Assembly: GCA_036381495.1 (NCBI GenBank)
Contig: DASVCS010000160.1
Location: 1-54,153, forward strand
DNA length: 54,153 nucleotides
Origin: DASVCS01 sp036381495
GTDB taxonomy: Bacteria > Gemmatimonadota > Gemmatimonadetes > Longimicrobiales > RSA9
Direction: 5' to 3'
Numbering within the stretch: the stretch's first letter is position 1; each line of letters starts with the position of its first letter. Below, piece after piece: positions 7,799-16,682 of the stretch. The translations under genes were made by a program, and so were the position numbers. Under the pieces are notes generated by a model. It saw only the letters and a program-made list of their open reading frames with translations, was not told the DNA's origin and searched no databases.

Positions 7799-9182
7799 CG
7801 TCCGCCAGCCGGCGACGCGCCTCCGACTCGCCCAGCGCCGCAACCCCCGCCAGCACCGCCGGATCCACCTCCCGCCGGCCCCCCAGCGCGAAGAGCCGTA
7901 AGACCCGCGCCGTCCGGTACAGCTCGTCCGCCACCCGCGGAAGCCCGATCAACCCCGGCTCTCCCGCCGGTCCCAGCCGGATCACACGACCCGACTGCCG
8001 CTGCACCAGCAGATCCAACCCGAACATCGCGGGCTTCTCCGGATAATCCAGGAATACATCGCCCGGCCGCAGCCCCAGCTCCTGCGCGATCCGGTCCTCG
8101 ACCTGCCGCTTCAGCGGCGTGTCCGCCGCCAACCACTCGCCCACATCCCCACCATCCACCTCCGCCCCCGCCACCTCCGCCACCCGCTTCGGCAGCCGCC
8201 GCGCCCGCAACATCCCGACCCAACGCCCCACCCGCGCCGCCGCGGCGGGATCGACGCTCGCGCCACCGCCGCCCCTCGCGCCGTCCGCGGCCACTCCGCT
8301 CCCCGATCCGGCCTCCGCCGTGGCGGCCGCGCGCGTCTCCAGCAGGAACAGCAGTGCCTCATCCGTCCGCCCCACCAGCTCGTCCGCGCGAATCAAGCCG
8401 CCGTCCAGTGCATCGCCGACGATGCGTTTGTACATGACGGTGGCCGCGCGGACGGCGTGGTGCCAGTAGACGTTCCGGAACATCTGGTACTTCGCGAAGA
8501 GCAGGGATTCGAGCGCGGCCACGCCCTTTTCGTGGACGCCTACCTCCGGCCGCCCGGTCCCCGGCTCCTCGACCACGACCAGCGAGTGGAGCAGTCGGTC
8601 GACGTCCACCTCGCCGTAGGGGACGCCGCAGAAGCGTGCGTCACGCTTGAGGTACTCGATCTTGTCGAGATCCAGGCTGCCGCTGACCAGCCCCTGGAGC
8701 GGGCTCGTGGAGCGTCCGCGGACCAGCGCCTCGATGCGGGCGGGCCCGTCCGGCGCGACGGATTCGAGTGCCGCGCGCACCTCCGGGTCGGCGAGGAACC
8801 GCCCGACCAGCGCTTCGTGGTGGCCGGGGATCCGCGCCTCTTCGAGCTCTTCGATGGCGTGGGAGTAGGGGTAGTGGCCGATGTCGTGCAGCAGCGCCGC
8901 GAGTGCGACGAGCCGGCGCTCGACGGGATCCGCGACGCGCGCGCCGCCCTGCTCGTCGAGGATCGCCAGTGCCCGCTGCGCCAGGTGATAGACGCCGAGG
9001 GCGTGGTCGAAACGGGTGTGCGTCGCCCCGGGGTAGACCAGATGCGCCAGCCCGAGTTGGCGGATGTAGCGGAGCCGCTGGAACGCCGCAGAATCGATGA
9101 TGCGCACCGCGCTCGGATCCAGTCGGATCGTGTCCCAGAGCGGGTCGCGGATGGTGATGGCGTGGGGGGCGGCGGCGCTCAT
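7773..9182 (-). CDS. HD-superfamily phosphohydrolase (SAMHD1/dGTPase-like, COG1078 type)
   Basis: A 469-residue cytosolic metal-dependent phosphohydrolase. The N-terminus DPLWDTIRLDPSAVRIIDSAAFQRLRYI and the metal ligands follow the COG1078/SAMHD1 pattern: His in THTRFDHALGVYHLA (about 53-67), HD at 99-100 in LLHDIGHYPYSHAIE, and a downstream LDLDKIEYLKRDA segment. Family members act on dNTPs or related nucleotides, but the substrate here is unknown. A low-complexity Ala/Gly-rich insert lies near residues 285-315. The gene is convergent with PP2C and the two 3' ends overlap by 26 bases. Confidence 0.88.
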   Translation of the reverse strand: MSAAAPHAITIRDPLWDTIRLDPSAVRIIDSAAFQRLRYIRQLGLAHLVYPGATHTRFDHALGVYHLAQRALAILDEQGGARVADPVERRLVALAALLHDIGHYPYSHAIEELEEARIPGHHEALVGRFLADPEVRAALESVAPDGPARIEALVRGRSTSPLQGLVSGSLDLDKIEYLKRDARFCGVPYGEVDVDRLLHSLVVVEEPGTGRPEVGVHEKGVAALESLLFAKYQMFRNVYWHHAVRAATVMYKRIVGDALDGGLIRADELVGRTDEALLFLLETRAAATAEAGSGSGVAADGARGGGGASVDPAAAARVGRWVGMLRARRLPKRVAEVAGAEVDGGDVGEWLAADTPLKRQVEDRIAQELGLRPGDVFLDYPEKPAMFGLDLLVQRQSGRVIRLGPAGEPGLIGLPRVADELYRTARVLRLFALGGRREVDPAVLAGVAALGESEARRRLADATALLGSG

Positions 9183-9447
9183 GATGAGGGGTATGCGCGC
9201 ATTCGCATCGGAGGGCCTCCGTGTGATCGTCGACCGCCAATATACGGGGAACTGCGCGCGGGACCTAGTGCGGTCGTCGCGTCACTCCGGAGTCGTGCCT
9301 GTCGGCGAACCGGGCGCGGCGAGCGGCCGCGCGGTTCCGAACTCATGGGCGAGCCGCTCTGCTGCCGCGGGCGTTCGCGTCGGGAGGTGGCCGGTGCCTG
9401 GATCCCGGGATGCGCGCAGCGCACGGGCAGGGGTCACGCCCCCCGCG

Positions 9448-12120
9448 TCACTCCGCGCGGAGCGTCGTCGCGGGGTCGACGGAAGCCGCCCGCCGGGCCG
9501 GCGCCAGGCTCGCGGCGACGGCCACGGCGATCAAGAGCAGCACCACGCCGCCGAAGGTGACCGGGTCCGTCGCGCTGACCTGGTAGAGGAGCGACTTCAG
9601 CAGACGGCTGACCACGAGCGCGCCCGCCAGCCCGGCCACGGTGCCCACGAGCGCGATCACGGCCGCCTCGCGGACGACCATGCGGAGCACGTCCTCGCGT
9701 CGGGCGCCCAGCGCCATGCGGATCCCGATCTCCCTGGTGCGCTGCGTCACGCCGAACGAGAGGATGCCGTAGATGCCGATGGCCGCGAGCACGACGGCGA
9801 TCCCCGCGAAGGTGCCGAGCAGGAGCGAGCCGAAGCGGCGGGGCGCGACCGAAGCGGCGAACACCTGGTCCATGGTCTGGACGTCGTCGACCGCGAGGTC
9901 CGGATCGAGTCCGCGCACCGCGTCGCGCAGCGCGCCGACGACGGTCATCGGGTCGCCGGCCGTGCGCACGACCACGACCATGCTCCCCCATTCGTTCTGC
10001 GGATGCGGGACGTAGACCAGCGGACGGATCTCGTCGCCGGCGCCGAAGAAGCGCACGTCGCCGACGATGCCGACGATCTCACGATACAGGTTCTCGTCCC
10101 GCCACGAGCGAACGCGCTTCCCCAGCGCATCGCCATCGGGGAACATGCGCCGCGCGAACTCGCGGTTCACGATCATGACCGGCGTGGACTCCGCGCCGTC
10201 GGCCGAGCTGAAGTCGCGCCCGCGCAGCAGCGGGATCCGCATGGTGCCGAAGTAGTCGGGCGACACCACGTTCCACATCCCGGAGACCTCCTCGCCCTGC
10301 GGCGGCTCCGGCCGGCCCTCGGCAAGGAAGCTTCGGCCGAGGTAGAAGCCGCCGCCGCCCATCGGAAGCGACGACACGATCGCGGTCTTCTCGATGCCCG
10401 GGATCGCCTCCATGCGACGCCGGAGCTCGGCGAACGTGGACGCCGTCACTCCGTCCGGGTCGTAGCGGTCGCCCTGGAGCGACAGCGAAAAGGTCAGAAG
10501 TCCTTCCGTCTCGAAACCCGGGTCGGTCGCCCGCAACTGCGCGAAGCTGCGCAGCACCAGCCCCGCGGCCACGAGCAGCACGAGCGAGAGCGCGAGCTCG
10601 GCGGCGGCGAGGGCGCCCCGGCGACGTCGCGTTCCCGCGCCCGCCGTCGCGCGCAGGCTCGTCTCGCCGAGCGCCGCCCCCGGGCTTCCCCGCGACGCCC
10701 GCAGCGCCGGCGCGAGGCCGAACAGCACGGCCGAGGCCAGGGAGACGGCGGCCGCGAACGCGAGCGCCGTCGGACTCAGCGCCACCTCCTCGAGGCGAGG
10801 AATCTCCGCGGGCGCCGCCGCCACCAGCACGCGCACCCCCCAGAACGCGACGGCGACGCCGACCGCACCGCCGATCAGGGCGAGGATCACGCTCTCCGTC
10901 AACAACTGCCGTACGATCCTCGCCCGCCCCGCGCCGAGCGCCGTCCGGATCGCCAGCTCCCTGCCCCTCACCGCCGCGCGCGTCAGCAACAGGTTCGCCA
11001 CGTTCACGCAGCCGATCAACAGGACCAGCACCACAGCGCCCAGGAACAGCCACAGCGCCCGCGACAGCTCCGCGCCCACCATCCACGCGCCCAGCGGGGT
11101 CGCGGTCACCGTCACGTTCGACCGGATGTCCGGGTGATCGCGCTCGACTTGCCGCGCCAGCGTGGCCAGGTGCGAGCGCGTCTGCTCCAGCGTGCGGCCC
11201 GGTGCCAGACGCGCAACGCTCCGGAAGATGAAGTTGTCCCGACGCTCCCAGATCGCTCGCCTCGCCGGGGTGACCTCGAGCGGCAGCCAAAGGTCGACGT
11301 CGCGCGGGAATCCGAGACCCCGCGGCAGCACGGCGATGACCTCGGTCGGCACGCCGGCGATCCGCACCGAGCGCCCGATGATGCCGCGATCACCGCCGAA
11401 GCGCCGCTGCCACAGCCCGTACGACAGAATCGCCGTCGCCGGCGACCCCGGCACGAAGTCGTCCGCCTGAAACAGACGACCCAGCACCGGCGCCACCCCC
11501 AGCGCGGCGAAGAAGTCCCCCGTGATCAGCGCCGTCGCCACCCGCTCGCTCGCCTCGCCGCCGCTGATGTTGACGTTCACCGACTGGTACAGCCCGACGT
11601 CCGCGAATACACCCGCATCCACCCAATCCAGATAGTCGCCGTACGTGACCGACCACGTGTCGCCGTTCTCCAGATTCAGCGTCTCCGGGATGACCAGCCG
11701 CTCCGCGCCAGGGAACGGCAACGACCGAAGCAGCACCGCGTCGACCACGCTGAAGATCGCCGTCGTCGCGCCAATGCCGAGCGCGAGCATGACCACCGCG
11801 GCCGCGGCGAAGGCGCGCGAACGCATCAACTGGCGAAACGCGTAGCGTACGTCCTGGCGAAGGCCCGCCAGAAATTCCATCCGTCTCATGCTCCGCTCCC
11901 TCTCCTCCGCGATGCGCCGGCAGTCCGCCTTGACCCGCATCAGATCGCCGAATCGTCGCAACGCCTCCGCCCGCGCGTCCGCCTCGCTCCATCCCTCGGC
12001 GACGAGCTCGCGAACCCGCATCTCGACGTGGAACGACAGCTCCTCCTCCACCTCATCACCCACGCTCGGCTTCAGGATTCCGCGAACACGCGGCCGCCCG
12101 CCTTCATCCCGCTTCGCCAC
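9448..12120 (-). CDS. ADOP-type ABC transporter permease (duplicated FtsX/MacB domains)
   Basis: An 890-residue inner-membrane permease of the MacB/FtsX superfamily. Residues 1-75 form the short prefix typical of these proteins (VEEELSFHVEMRVRELVAEG, then EALRRFGD). A first membrane helix near 100-125 (ALGIGATTAIFSVVDAVLLR) is followed by a periplasmic MacB core domain and three helices with the FtsX fold near 345-500. A second copy of the core and a C-terminal helix set follow (ILSFGVTQRTREIGIRMALG near 790). No ATPase gene is adjacent, matching the orphan nature of the family. It lies just downstream of a PadR gene (9-base gap), a pairing common in Acidobacteriota and Gemmatimonadota. Exported substrate unknown. 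Confidence 0.9.
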   Translation of the reverse strand: MAKRDEGGRPRVRGILKPSVGDEVEEELSFHVEMRVRELVAEGWSEADARAEALRRFGDLMRVKADCRRIAEERERSMRRMEFLAGLRQDVRYAFRQLMRSRAFAAAAVVMLALGIGATTAIFSVVDAVLLRSLPFPGAERLVIPETLNLENGDTWSVTYGDYLDWVDAGVFADVGLYQSVNVNISGGEASERVATALITGDFFAALGVAPVLGRLFQADDFVPGSPATAILSYGLWQRRFGGDRGIIGRSVRIAGVPTEVIAVLPRGLGFPRDVDLWLPLEVTPARRAIWERRDNFIFRSVARLAPGRTLEQTRSHLATLARQVERDHPDIRSNVTVTATPLGAWMVGAELSRALWLFLGAVVLVLLIGCVNVANLLLTRAAVRGRELAIRTALGAGRARIVRQLLTESVILALIGGAVGVAVAFWGVRVLVAAAPAEIPRLEEVALSPTALAFAAAVSLASAVLFGLAPALRASRGSPGAALGETSLRATAGAGTRRRRGALAAAELALSLVLLVAAGLVLRSFAQLRATDPGFETEGLLTFSLSLQGDRYDPDGVTASTFAELRRRMEAIPGIEKTAIVSSLPMGGGGFYLGRSFLAEGRPEPPQGEEVSGMWNVVSPDYFGTMRIPLLRGRDFSSADGAESTPVMIVNREFARRMFPDGDALGKRVRSWRDENLYREIVGIVGDVRFFGAGDEIRPLVYVPHPQNEWGSMVVVVRTAGDPMTVVGALRDAVRGLDPDLAVDDVQTMDQVFAASVAPRRFGSLLLGTFAGIAVVLAAIGIYGILSFGVTQRTREIGIRMALGARREDVLRMVVREAAVIALVGTVAGLAGALVVSRLLKSLLYQVSATDPVTFGGVVLLLIAVAVAASLAPARRAASVDPATTLRAE

Positions 12121-12129
12121 GAAACTCCC

Positions 12130-12465
12130 CTATCCGGTCGCAAGCAATACTCGCGAAACGGCCGCAGCGAACCGCGCCCACTCCGCCGTCTCCCGCTCGA
12201 GCGCCGCCCATCCCCGCTCCGTCAAATGATAAAATTTCGCACGACGGCCCAGCTCCGACCTGCCCCACTCCGCCTCGATCCAGCCGCGCTTCTCCAGTCG
12301 GTACAGCGCCGGGTACAACGAGCCCTCCTCGATCCGGAGTACCTCGTCCGTCGTCTCCTCGAGCCAACGCGCGATCGCGTACCCGTGGCGCGCCCCCGGT
12401 GCGAGCGCCTTCAGGATCAGCGCATCCAGCGTCCCGTGCAGGTGATCCGGCCTACCCTTGTCCAT
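12130..12465 (-). CDS. PadR-family transcriptional regulator
   Basis: A 111-residue winged-helix repressor. The start (HGTLDALILKAL), the segment HGYAIARWLEE and the wing motif EGSLYPALYRLEKRGWIEAEW are diagnostic for PadR. YHLTERGWAALERE completes the domain, with a short C-terminal helix for dimerisation. The ATG at 12465 is preceded by GAGGG at about 6 bases; a longer frame from 12510 would cross the probable promoter. It is followed after 9 bases by the ADOP permease, which it likely controls together with itself through the palindrome at 12486-12501. Confidence 0.92.
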   Translation of the reverse strand: MDKGRPDHLHGTLDALILKALAPGARHGYAIARWLEETTDEVLRIEEGSLYPALYRLEKRGWIEAEWGRSELGRRAKFYHLTERGWAALERETAEWARFAAAVSRVLLATG

Positions 12466-12485
12466 GGATGCCCTCGATTTTCTAG

Positions 12486-12501
12486 GTACCACGCACGGTA
12501 C
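12486..12501. promoter_or_regulatory. Candidate PadR operator
   Basis: The palindrome GTACC-ACGCAC-GGTAC covers the predicted -10 box of the padR promoter. Autoregulation through a palindrome over the promoter is typical for PadR proteins, although the sequence does not match the ATGT-N8-ACAT consensus. Confidence 0.45.
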
Positions 12502-12524
12502 GGCCGACATACCCAGATTGTCAA
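12495..12524 (-). promoter_or_regulatory. Candidate sigma-70 promoter for padR-permease
   Basis: On the minus strand TTGACA (12519-12524) is followed after 18 bases by TACCGT (12495-12500), 30 bases before the padR ATG. The -35 box is perfect and the -10 box is weak. Confidence 0.55.
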
Positions 12525-12654
12525 GGGGTGGGCGCGCGGATCGAGTTCGAACGGGGGGCGTCGGAACGGCGGCCCCCCTGGACGCGTGATCCCCCCGGCC
12601 CGCGGCGCCGTTCGCGGATGGACGCGGGATGCGCGGGGGGCCCGCTTCGGCCGG

Positions 12655-14247
12655 CTACGCCTTGGGCCCTGCGTCGCGCACGGCCTCCGTCACATCCGCG
12701 GCGAAGGCCTGGAAGTTCTCGCGGAACATGCCGGCGAGTTTGCGGGCCTGGGCATCGTATGCCTCCGGATCGGGCCAGGTGCGGCGCGGGTCGAGCACCT
12801 CATCCGGAACGCCGGGCACGTGCTCGGGGACCGGGAGCCGGAACACGGGATCCGGCCGGGTCGGCACGGCGTCCAGCTTTCCGGTCAGTGCGGCATCGAC
12901 CATGGCGCGGGTGTGTGCCAGGTCCATGCGCCGGCCGACGCCGTAGGCGCCGCCGGTCCACCCGGTGTTGACCAGCCAGCAGCGGACGTCGTGGCGCTCG
13001 ATCTTCTCCCCCAGCAGCCGGGCGTAGGTCGTGGGCGGGAGCGGCAGGAAGGGGGCGCCGAAACACGCGCTGAACGTGGCCTTGGGCTCGGTCACGCCGC
13101 GCTCCGTCCCCGCGACCTTCGCGGTGTAGCCGGAGAGGAAGTGGTACATGGCCTGGTCGGGCGTCAGCTTCGAGATCGGCGGGAGCACGCCGAACGCGTC
13201 GGCCGTCAGCAGGATCACGTTCTTCGGATGGCCCGCGCGGCTGCCCGGCACGGCGCCCTCGATGAAGTCGAGCGGGTACGAGGAGCGCGTGTTCTCGGTG
13301 ATCGAGTCGTCGTCGAAATCGACGTCCCGGGTCACGGGGTCGATGATGACGTTTTCGAGGATCACGCCGAAGCGGCGACTCGCGGCGTAGATCAGCGGCT
13401 CGCCCTGGGGCGAGAGACGGATCACCTTGGCGTAGTTGCCGCCTTCGAAGTTGAAGACGCCCTCATCGGACCAGCCGTGCTCGTCATCGCCGATCAGGTG
13501 GCGGCTCGGATCCGTCGAGAGCGTCGTCTTCCCCGTCCCCGACAGGCCGAAGAAGAGCGCGACATCGCCCGCGGGACCGACGTTCGCCGAACAGTGCATC
13601 GAGAGGACGCCGCGCCGCGGCAGCAGGTAGTTGAGCACCGAGAAGATCGACTTCTTGATCTCGCCGGCGTATCGGGTGCCGCCGATCAGGACGGTCCGCT
13701 CACCGAAGTTGACGACGACGAACGCGCCCGAGCGAGTCCCGTGCGTCGGCGGGTCGGCGTGGAACTCGGGCGCGTGCAGAATCGTGAAGCCGGGTTCGAA
13801 GCCCTCGCGTTCCTCGGCCGTCGGCTCGATGAACATGTTGCGGACGAAGAGCGAGTGCCACGCGCTCGCGCTGATGACGCGGACGTTCAGCCGATACGCC
13901 GGGTCGGCGCCGGCGAAGACGTCGCGCACGAACAACTCCTGCTCTTCCAGATACGCGCGGACGTCCTGGTGCAGCCGTTCGTAGTGCGCCGGCGAGAACG
14001 GCACGTTGACCCCGCCCCACGCGATGTCGTCCTCCGTGGACGGTTCGCGCACCGTGAACTTGTCGTTCGGCGAGCGCCCCGTGTGCGGCGTCGTCCGCGC
14101 GACGAACGCGCCCTCCTTCGCGATCACGCCCTCGCCGCGCCGGATGGCGTGTTCGTAGAGTGCCGCGACCGCCAGGTTCCAGTGGATCGGACCACGGGCG
14201 TCCAACCCGTGCGACGTGAGGTCTCTCGTAAGGGTCGTCGTAGCCAC
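12655..14247 (-). CDS. pckA: Phosphoenolpyruvate carboxykinase (ATP)
   Basis: Cytosolic enzyme converting oxaloacetate and ATP to phosphoenolpyruvate, CO2 and ADP, the entry step of gluconeogenesis. The 530-residue length is normal for the ATP-dependent form. The substrate-binding GGTRYAGEIKKS segment is near residue 190, the kinase-1a (P-loop) motif GLSGTGKTTLS near 234, and the kinase-2/metal motif GDDEHGW about 20 residues later. The N-terminal NLAVAALYEHAIRRGEG and ARTTPHTGRSPNDK segments also fit. The start is GTG at 14247 with GAGG 6 bases upstream, only 12 bases after the stop of maeB, so the two form an operon handling C4-to-C3 conversion. Confidence 0.97.
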   Translation of the reverse strand: MATTTLTRDLTSHGLDARGPIHWNLAVAALYEHAIRRGEGVIAKEGAFVARTTPHTGRSPNDKFTVREPSTEDDIAWGGVNVPFSPAHYERLHQDVRAYLEEQELFVRDVFAGADPAYRLNVRVISASAWHSLFVRNMFIEPTAEEREGFEPGFTILHAPEFHADPPTHGTRSGAFVVVNFGERTVLIGGTRYAGEIKKSIFSVLNYLLPRRGVLSMHCSANVGPAGDVALFFGLSGTGKTTLSTDPSRHLIGDDEHGWSDEGVFNFEGGNYAKVIRLSPQGEPLIYAASRRFGVILENVIIDPVTRDVDFDDDSITENTRSSYPLDFIEGAVPGSRAGHPKNVILLTADAFGVLPPISKLTPDQAMYHFLSGYTAKVAGTERGVTEPKATFSACFGAPFLPLPPTTYARLLGEKIERHDVRCWLVNTGWTGGAYGVGRRMDLAHTRAMVDAALTGKLDAVPTRPDPVFRLPVPEHVPGVPDEVLDPRRTWPDPEAYDAQARKLAGMFRENFQAFAADVTEAVRDAGPKA

Positions 14248-14259
14248 TCGTACCTCGTT

Positions 14260-16530
14260 TCATGTAATGGTTTCGATGCGGCGTTGCTGCGCGTCCACGA
14301 CCGCGATCGCCGTCAGATTCACGATGTCCGCCGTCGTGCTTCCGCGCTGGAGCACGTGTACCGGTTTGTCCATGCCGAGCAGGATCGGGCCGATCGCCTC
14401 CGTGCCGCCGATCCGGGCCAGGAGCTTGTAGGCGATGTTGGCCGCCCCGAGGTCCGGAAAGATCAGCACGTTCGCGCGTTCCTGCAACGCACTGAACGGG
14501 TAGAGCTGTTGCAGGATCTCGGGCACGACCGCCGTGTCCGCCTGCATCTCGCCGTCCACGACCAGCTCCGGGCGCAGCACCTTGACGCGCTCGACGGCGC
14601 GCCGAACCCGGTCCGCCTGCGGGTGCCGCGACGAGCCGAAGTTCGAGAACGACAGCAGCGCGATCCGTGGATCGATGCCCAGTCTCCGGACGAAACCGGC
14701 CGCCAGCAGCGCGATCTCGGCGAGTGTCTCTTCGTCCGGCTCGATGTTGACCGTGGTGTCGGCGAAGAACATCAGGTCGTGCTGCAGGATCATCATATAC
14801 AATCCGGCGACGTGGCGCACCTCCGCCGCGGTACCGACCACTTCCAGCGCCGGTCGGATCGTCTCCGGATACGACGCCTGCTCGCCGGCGATCACGCCGT
14901 CGGCATCGCCTTCGAGCAGCATCATGCACCCGAAGTAGGTCGGCGAGCGCACGCGCTCCATGGCCTCCGCGTAGGTGAGCCCCTTGCGCTGGCGCCGCCG
15001 GTAGAGCCGCCGCGCGTATCGCTGGCGGCGCACCTCGTCCTCCCACGGGTTCAGCAGTTCGACGCCATCCAGATCGGCACCCAGTTCATCGGCTGTCTTG
15101 CGGATCCGCTCGAGGCGACCGAGCAGGATCGGCCGCGCGATCCCTTCGTCCACGATCCGGACCGCCGCGCGGATCACACGCTCGTGCTCGCCCTCCGGGA
15201 AGACGATGCGGCGCGGATCGCGCCGCGCCTTGAGCATGATGTCCCGCATCACCTCGCGCGCGCGGCCCAGCCGCGCCTCGAGCCGGTGGCGGTACTCGTC
15301 CAGTTCGACCTGCACCCGCGCGACGCCCGTCGCCATCGCCGCCTCCGCCACCGCCGGCGCGACGCGGAGCAGGACCCGCGGGTCGAACGGCTTCGGGATC
15401 AGGTAGTCGCGGCCGAAGCGGAACGTGGTCTGGCCGTAGGCGGCCGCCACCACCTCCGGCACATCCTCCTTGGCCAGCGCCGCCAGTGCCCGCGTCGCGG
15501 CCATCTTCATCTCCTCGTTGATCGCGCGTGCCCGCACATCCAGTGCGCCGCGGAAGATGAAGGGGAACCCGAGAACGTTGTTCACCTGGTTCGGGTAATC
15601 CGTCCGGCCGGTCGCCAGGATCGCGTCTTCCCGGACCTGCTTCACCGCCTCCGGCGTGATCTCCGGGTCGGGGTTCGCCAGCGCGAAGATGATCGGGTTC
15701 GGTGCCATGGACGCCGCCATCTCGGGCGTCATCGCGCCGGCCACCGAGAGCCCCACGAAGACGTCGGCCCCCTCGAGCGCCTCGGCCAGCGTCCGGCGAT
15801 CCGTGTCCTGCGCGAAGCGCGCCTTGTAGCGGTCGAGCGATGCCGCGCGATCCGCCGTCAACACGCCCTCGCTGTCGCACATCAGGATGTGCTCCCGCCG
15901 CACGCCCAGCCGGACGTAGTGCTCGGCCGTGGCGATCGCCGCCGCGCCCGCGCCGCTGAACACCACGCGCACCTCGTCGATCCGCTTGCCCGCCACTTCC
16001 AGCGCATTGAGCAGCGCTGCCCCGCTGATGATGGCGGTCCCGTGCTGGTCATCGTGGAAGACCGGGATCTCGAGCCGTTCCTGGAGCGTCTCCTCGATCA
16101 GGAAGCACTCGGGCGCCCGGATGTCTTCGAGGTTGATCCCGCCGACCGTCGGCTCGAGCAGCTCGCAGAAGCGGATCACGTCCTCCGGCGCCTCGCTCCC
16201 CACCTCGAGGTCGAAGACGTCGATGTCCGCGAACCGCTTGAACAGCACGCCCTTGCCCTCCATCACCGGCTTCGCGCCGAGTGGGCCGAGGTTGCCGAGA
16301 CCCAGCACCGCCGTGCCGTTCGTGACCACGGCGACCAGATTTCCGCGCGCCGTGTAGCGAAACACCTCCTCCGGATCCGCCGCGATCTCGCGACACGGTT
16401 CCGCGACGCCGGGGGTGTACGCCAGCGAGAGGTCCCGCTGCGTCCCCACCGGTTTTGTCGGCACCACCGCCAGCTTCCCCGGTCGTCCCTCGGAATGATA
16501 ATCCAGCGCCTCCCGGCGTCGAGTGGCCAT
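14260..16530 (-). CDS. maeB: NADP-dependent malic enzyme with C-terminal phosphotransacetylase-like domain
   Basis: Oxidative decarboxylation of malate to pyruvate with NADP+. The 756 residues divide into a malic enzyme part (1 to about 400) and a phosphotransacetylase-like regulatory part (about 430-750), the usual MaeB layout. Visible motifs are SLAYTPGVAEPC near 36, VVTNGTAVLGLGNLGPLGAKPVMEGK near 66-92, FHDDQHGTAI near 155, and the nucleotide-binding FSGAGAAAIA. In known MaeB enzymes the second domain binds acetyl-CoA but lacks transacetylase activity. AGGAGA lies about 10 bases before the ATG. A good promoter is seen at 16592-16621, and pckA follows in the same transcript. Confidence 0.95.
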   Translation of the reverse strand: MATRRREALDYHSEGRPGKLAVVPTKPVGTQRDLSLAYTPGVAEPCREIAADPEEVFRYTARGNLVAVVTNGTAVLGLGNLGPLGAKPVMEGKGVLFKRFADIDVFDLEVGSEAPEDVIRFCELLEPTVGGINLEDIRAPECFLIEETLQERLEIPVFHDDQHGTAIISGAALLNALEVAGKRIDEVRVVFSGAGAAAIATAEHYVRLGVRREHILMCDSEGVLTADRAASLDRYKARFAQDTDRRTLAEALEGADVFVGLSVAGAMTPEMAASMAPNPIIFALANPDPEITPEAVKQVREDAILATGRTDYPNQVNNVLGFPFIFRGALDVRARAINEEMKMAATRALAALAKEDVPEVVAAAYGQTTFRFGRDYLIPKPFDPRVLLRVAPAVAEAAMATGVARVQVELDEYRHRLEARLGRAREVMRDIMLKARRDPRRIVFPEGEHERVIRAAVRIVDEGIARPILLGRLERIRKTADELGADLDGVELLNPWEDEVRRQRYARRLYRRRQRKGLTYAEAMERVRSPTYFGCMMLLEGDADGVIAGEQASYPETIRPALEVVGTAAEVRHVAGLYMMILQHDLMFFADTTVNIEPDEETLAEIALLAAGFVRRLGIDPRIALLSFSNFGSSRHPQADRVRRAVERVKVLRPELVVDGEMQADTAVVPEILQQLYPFSALQERANVLIFPDLGAANIAYKLLARIGGTEAIGPILLGMDKPVHVLQRGSTTADIVNLTAIAVVDAQQRRIETIT

Positions 16531-16591
16531 GCGTTACTTCTTCTCCTGCATCCATCCAGCGCGGCAGCGCGCCGCGACTCGCAAACCCGCC

Positions 16592-16621
16592 ACCTTAGGC
16601 CCCACATCGAGCGCGTGTCAA
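16592..16621 (-). promoter_or_regulatory. Candidate sigma-70 promoter for maeB-pckA
   Basis: On the minus strand TTGACA (16616-16621), an 18-base spacer, then TAAGGT (16592-16597), about 60 bases before the maeB ATG. The -35 match is perfect and the -10 match is partial. Confidence 0.55.
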
Positions 16622-16682
16622 GCCTCCGCCGCGCCGGATCGCGCCCCGGACCCGCGCGCCCGGATCGGTGTAACTCCGGTCC

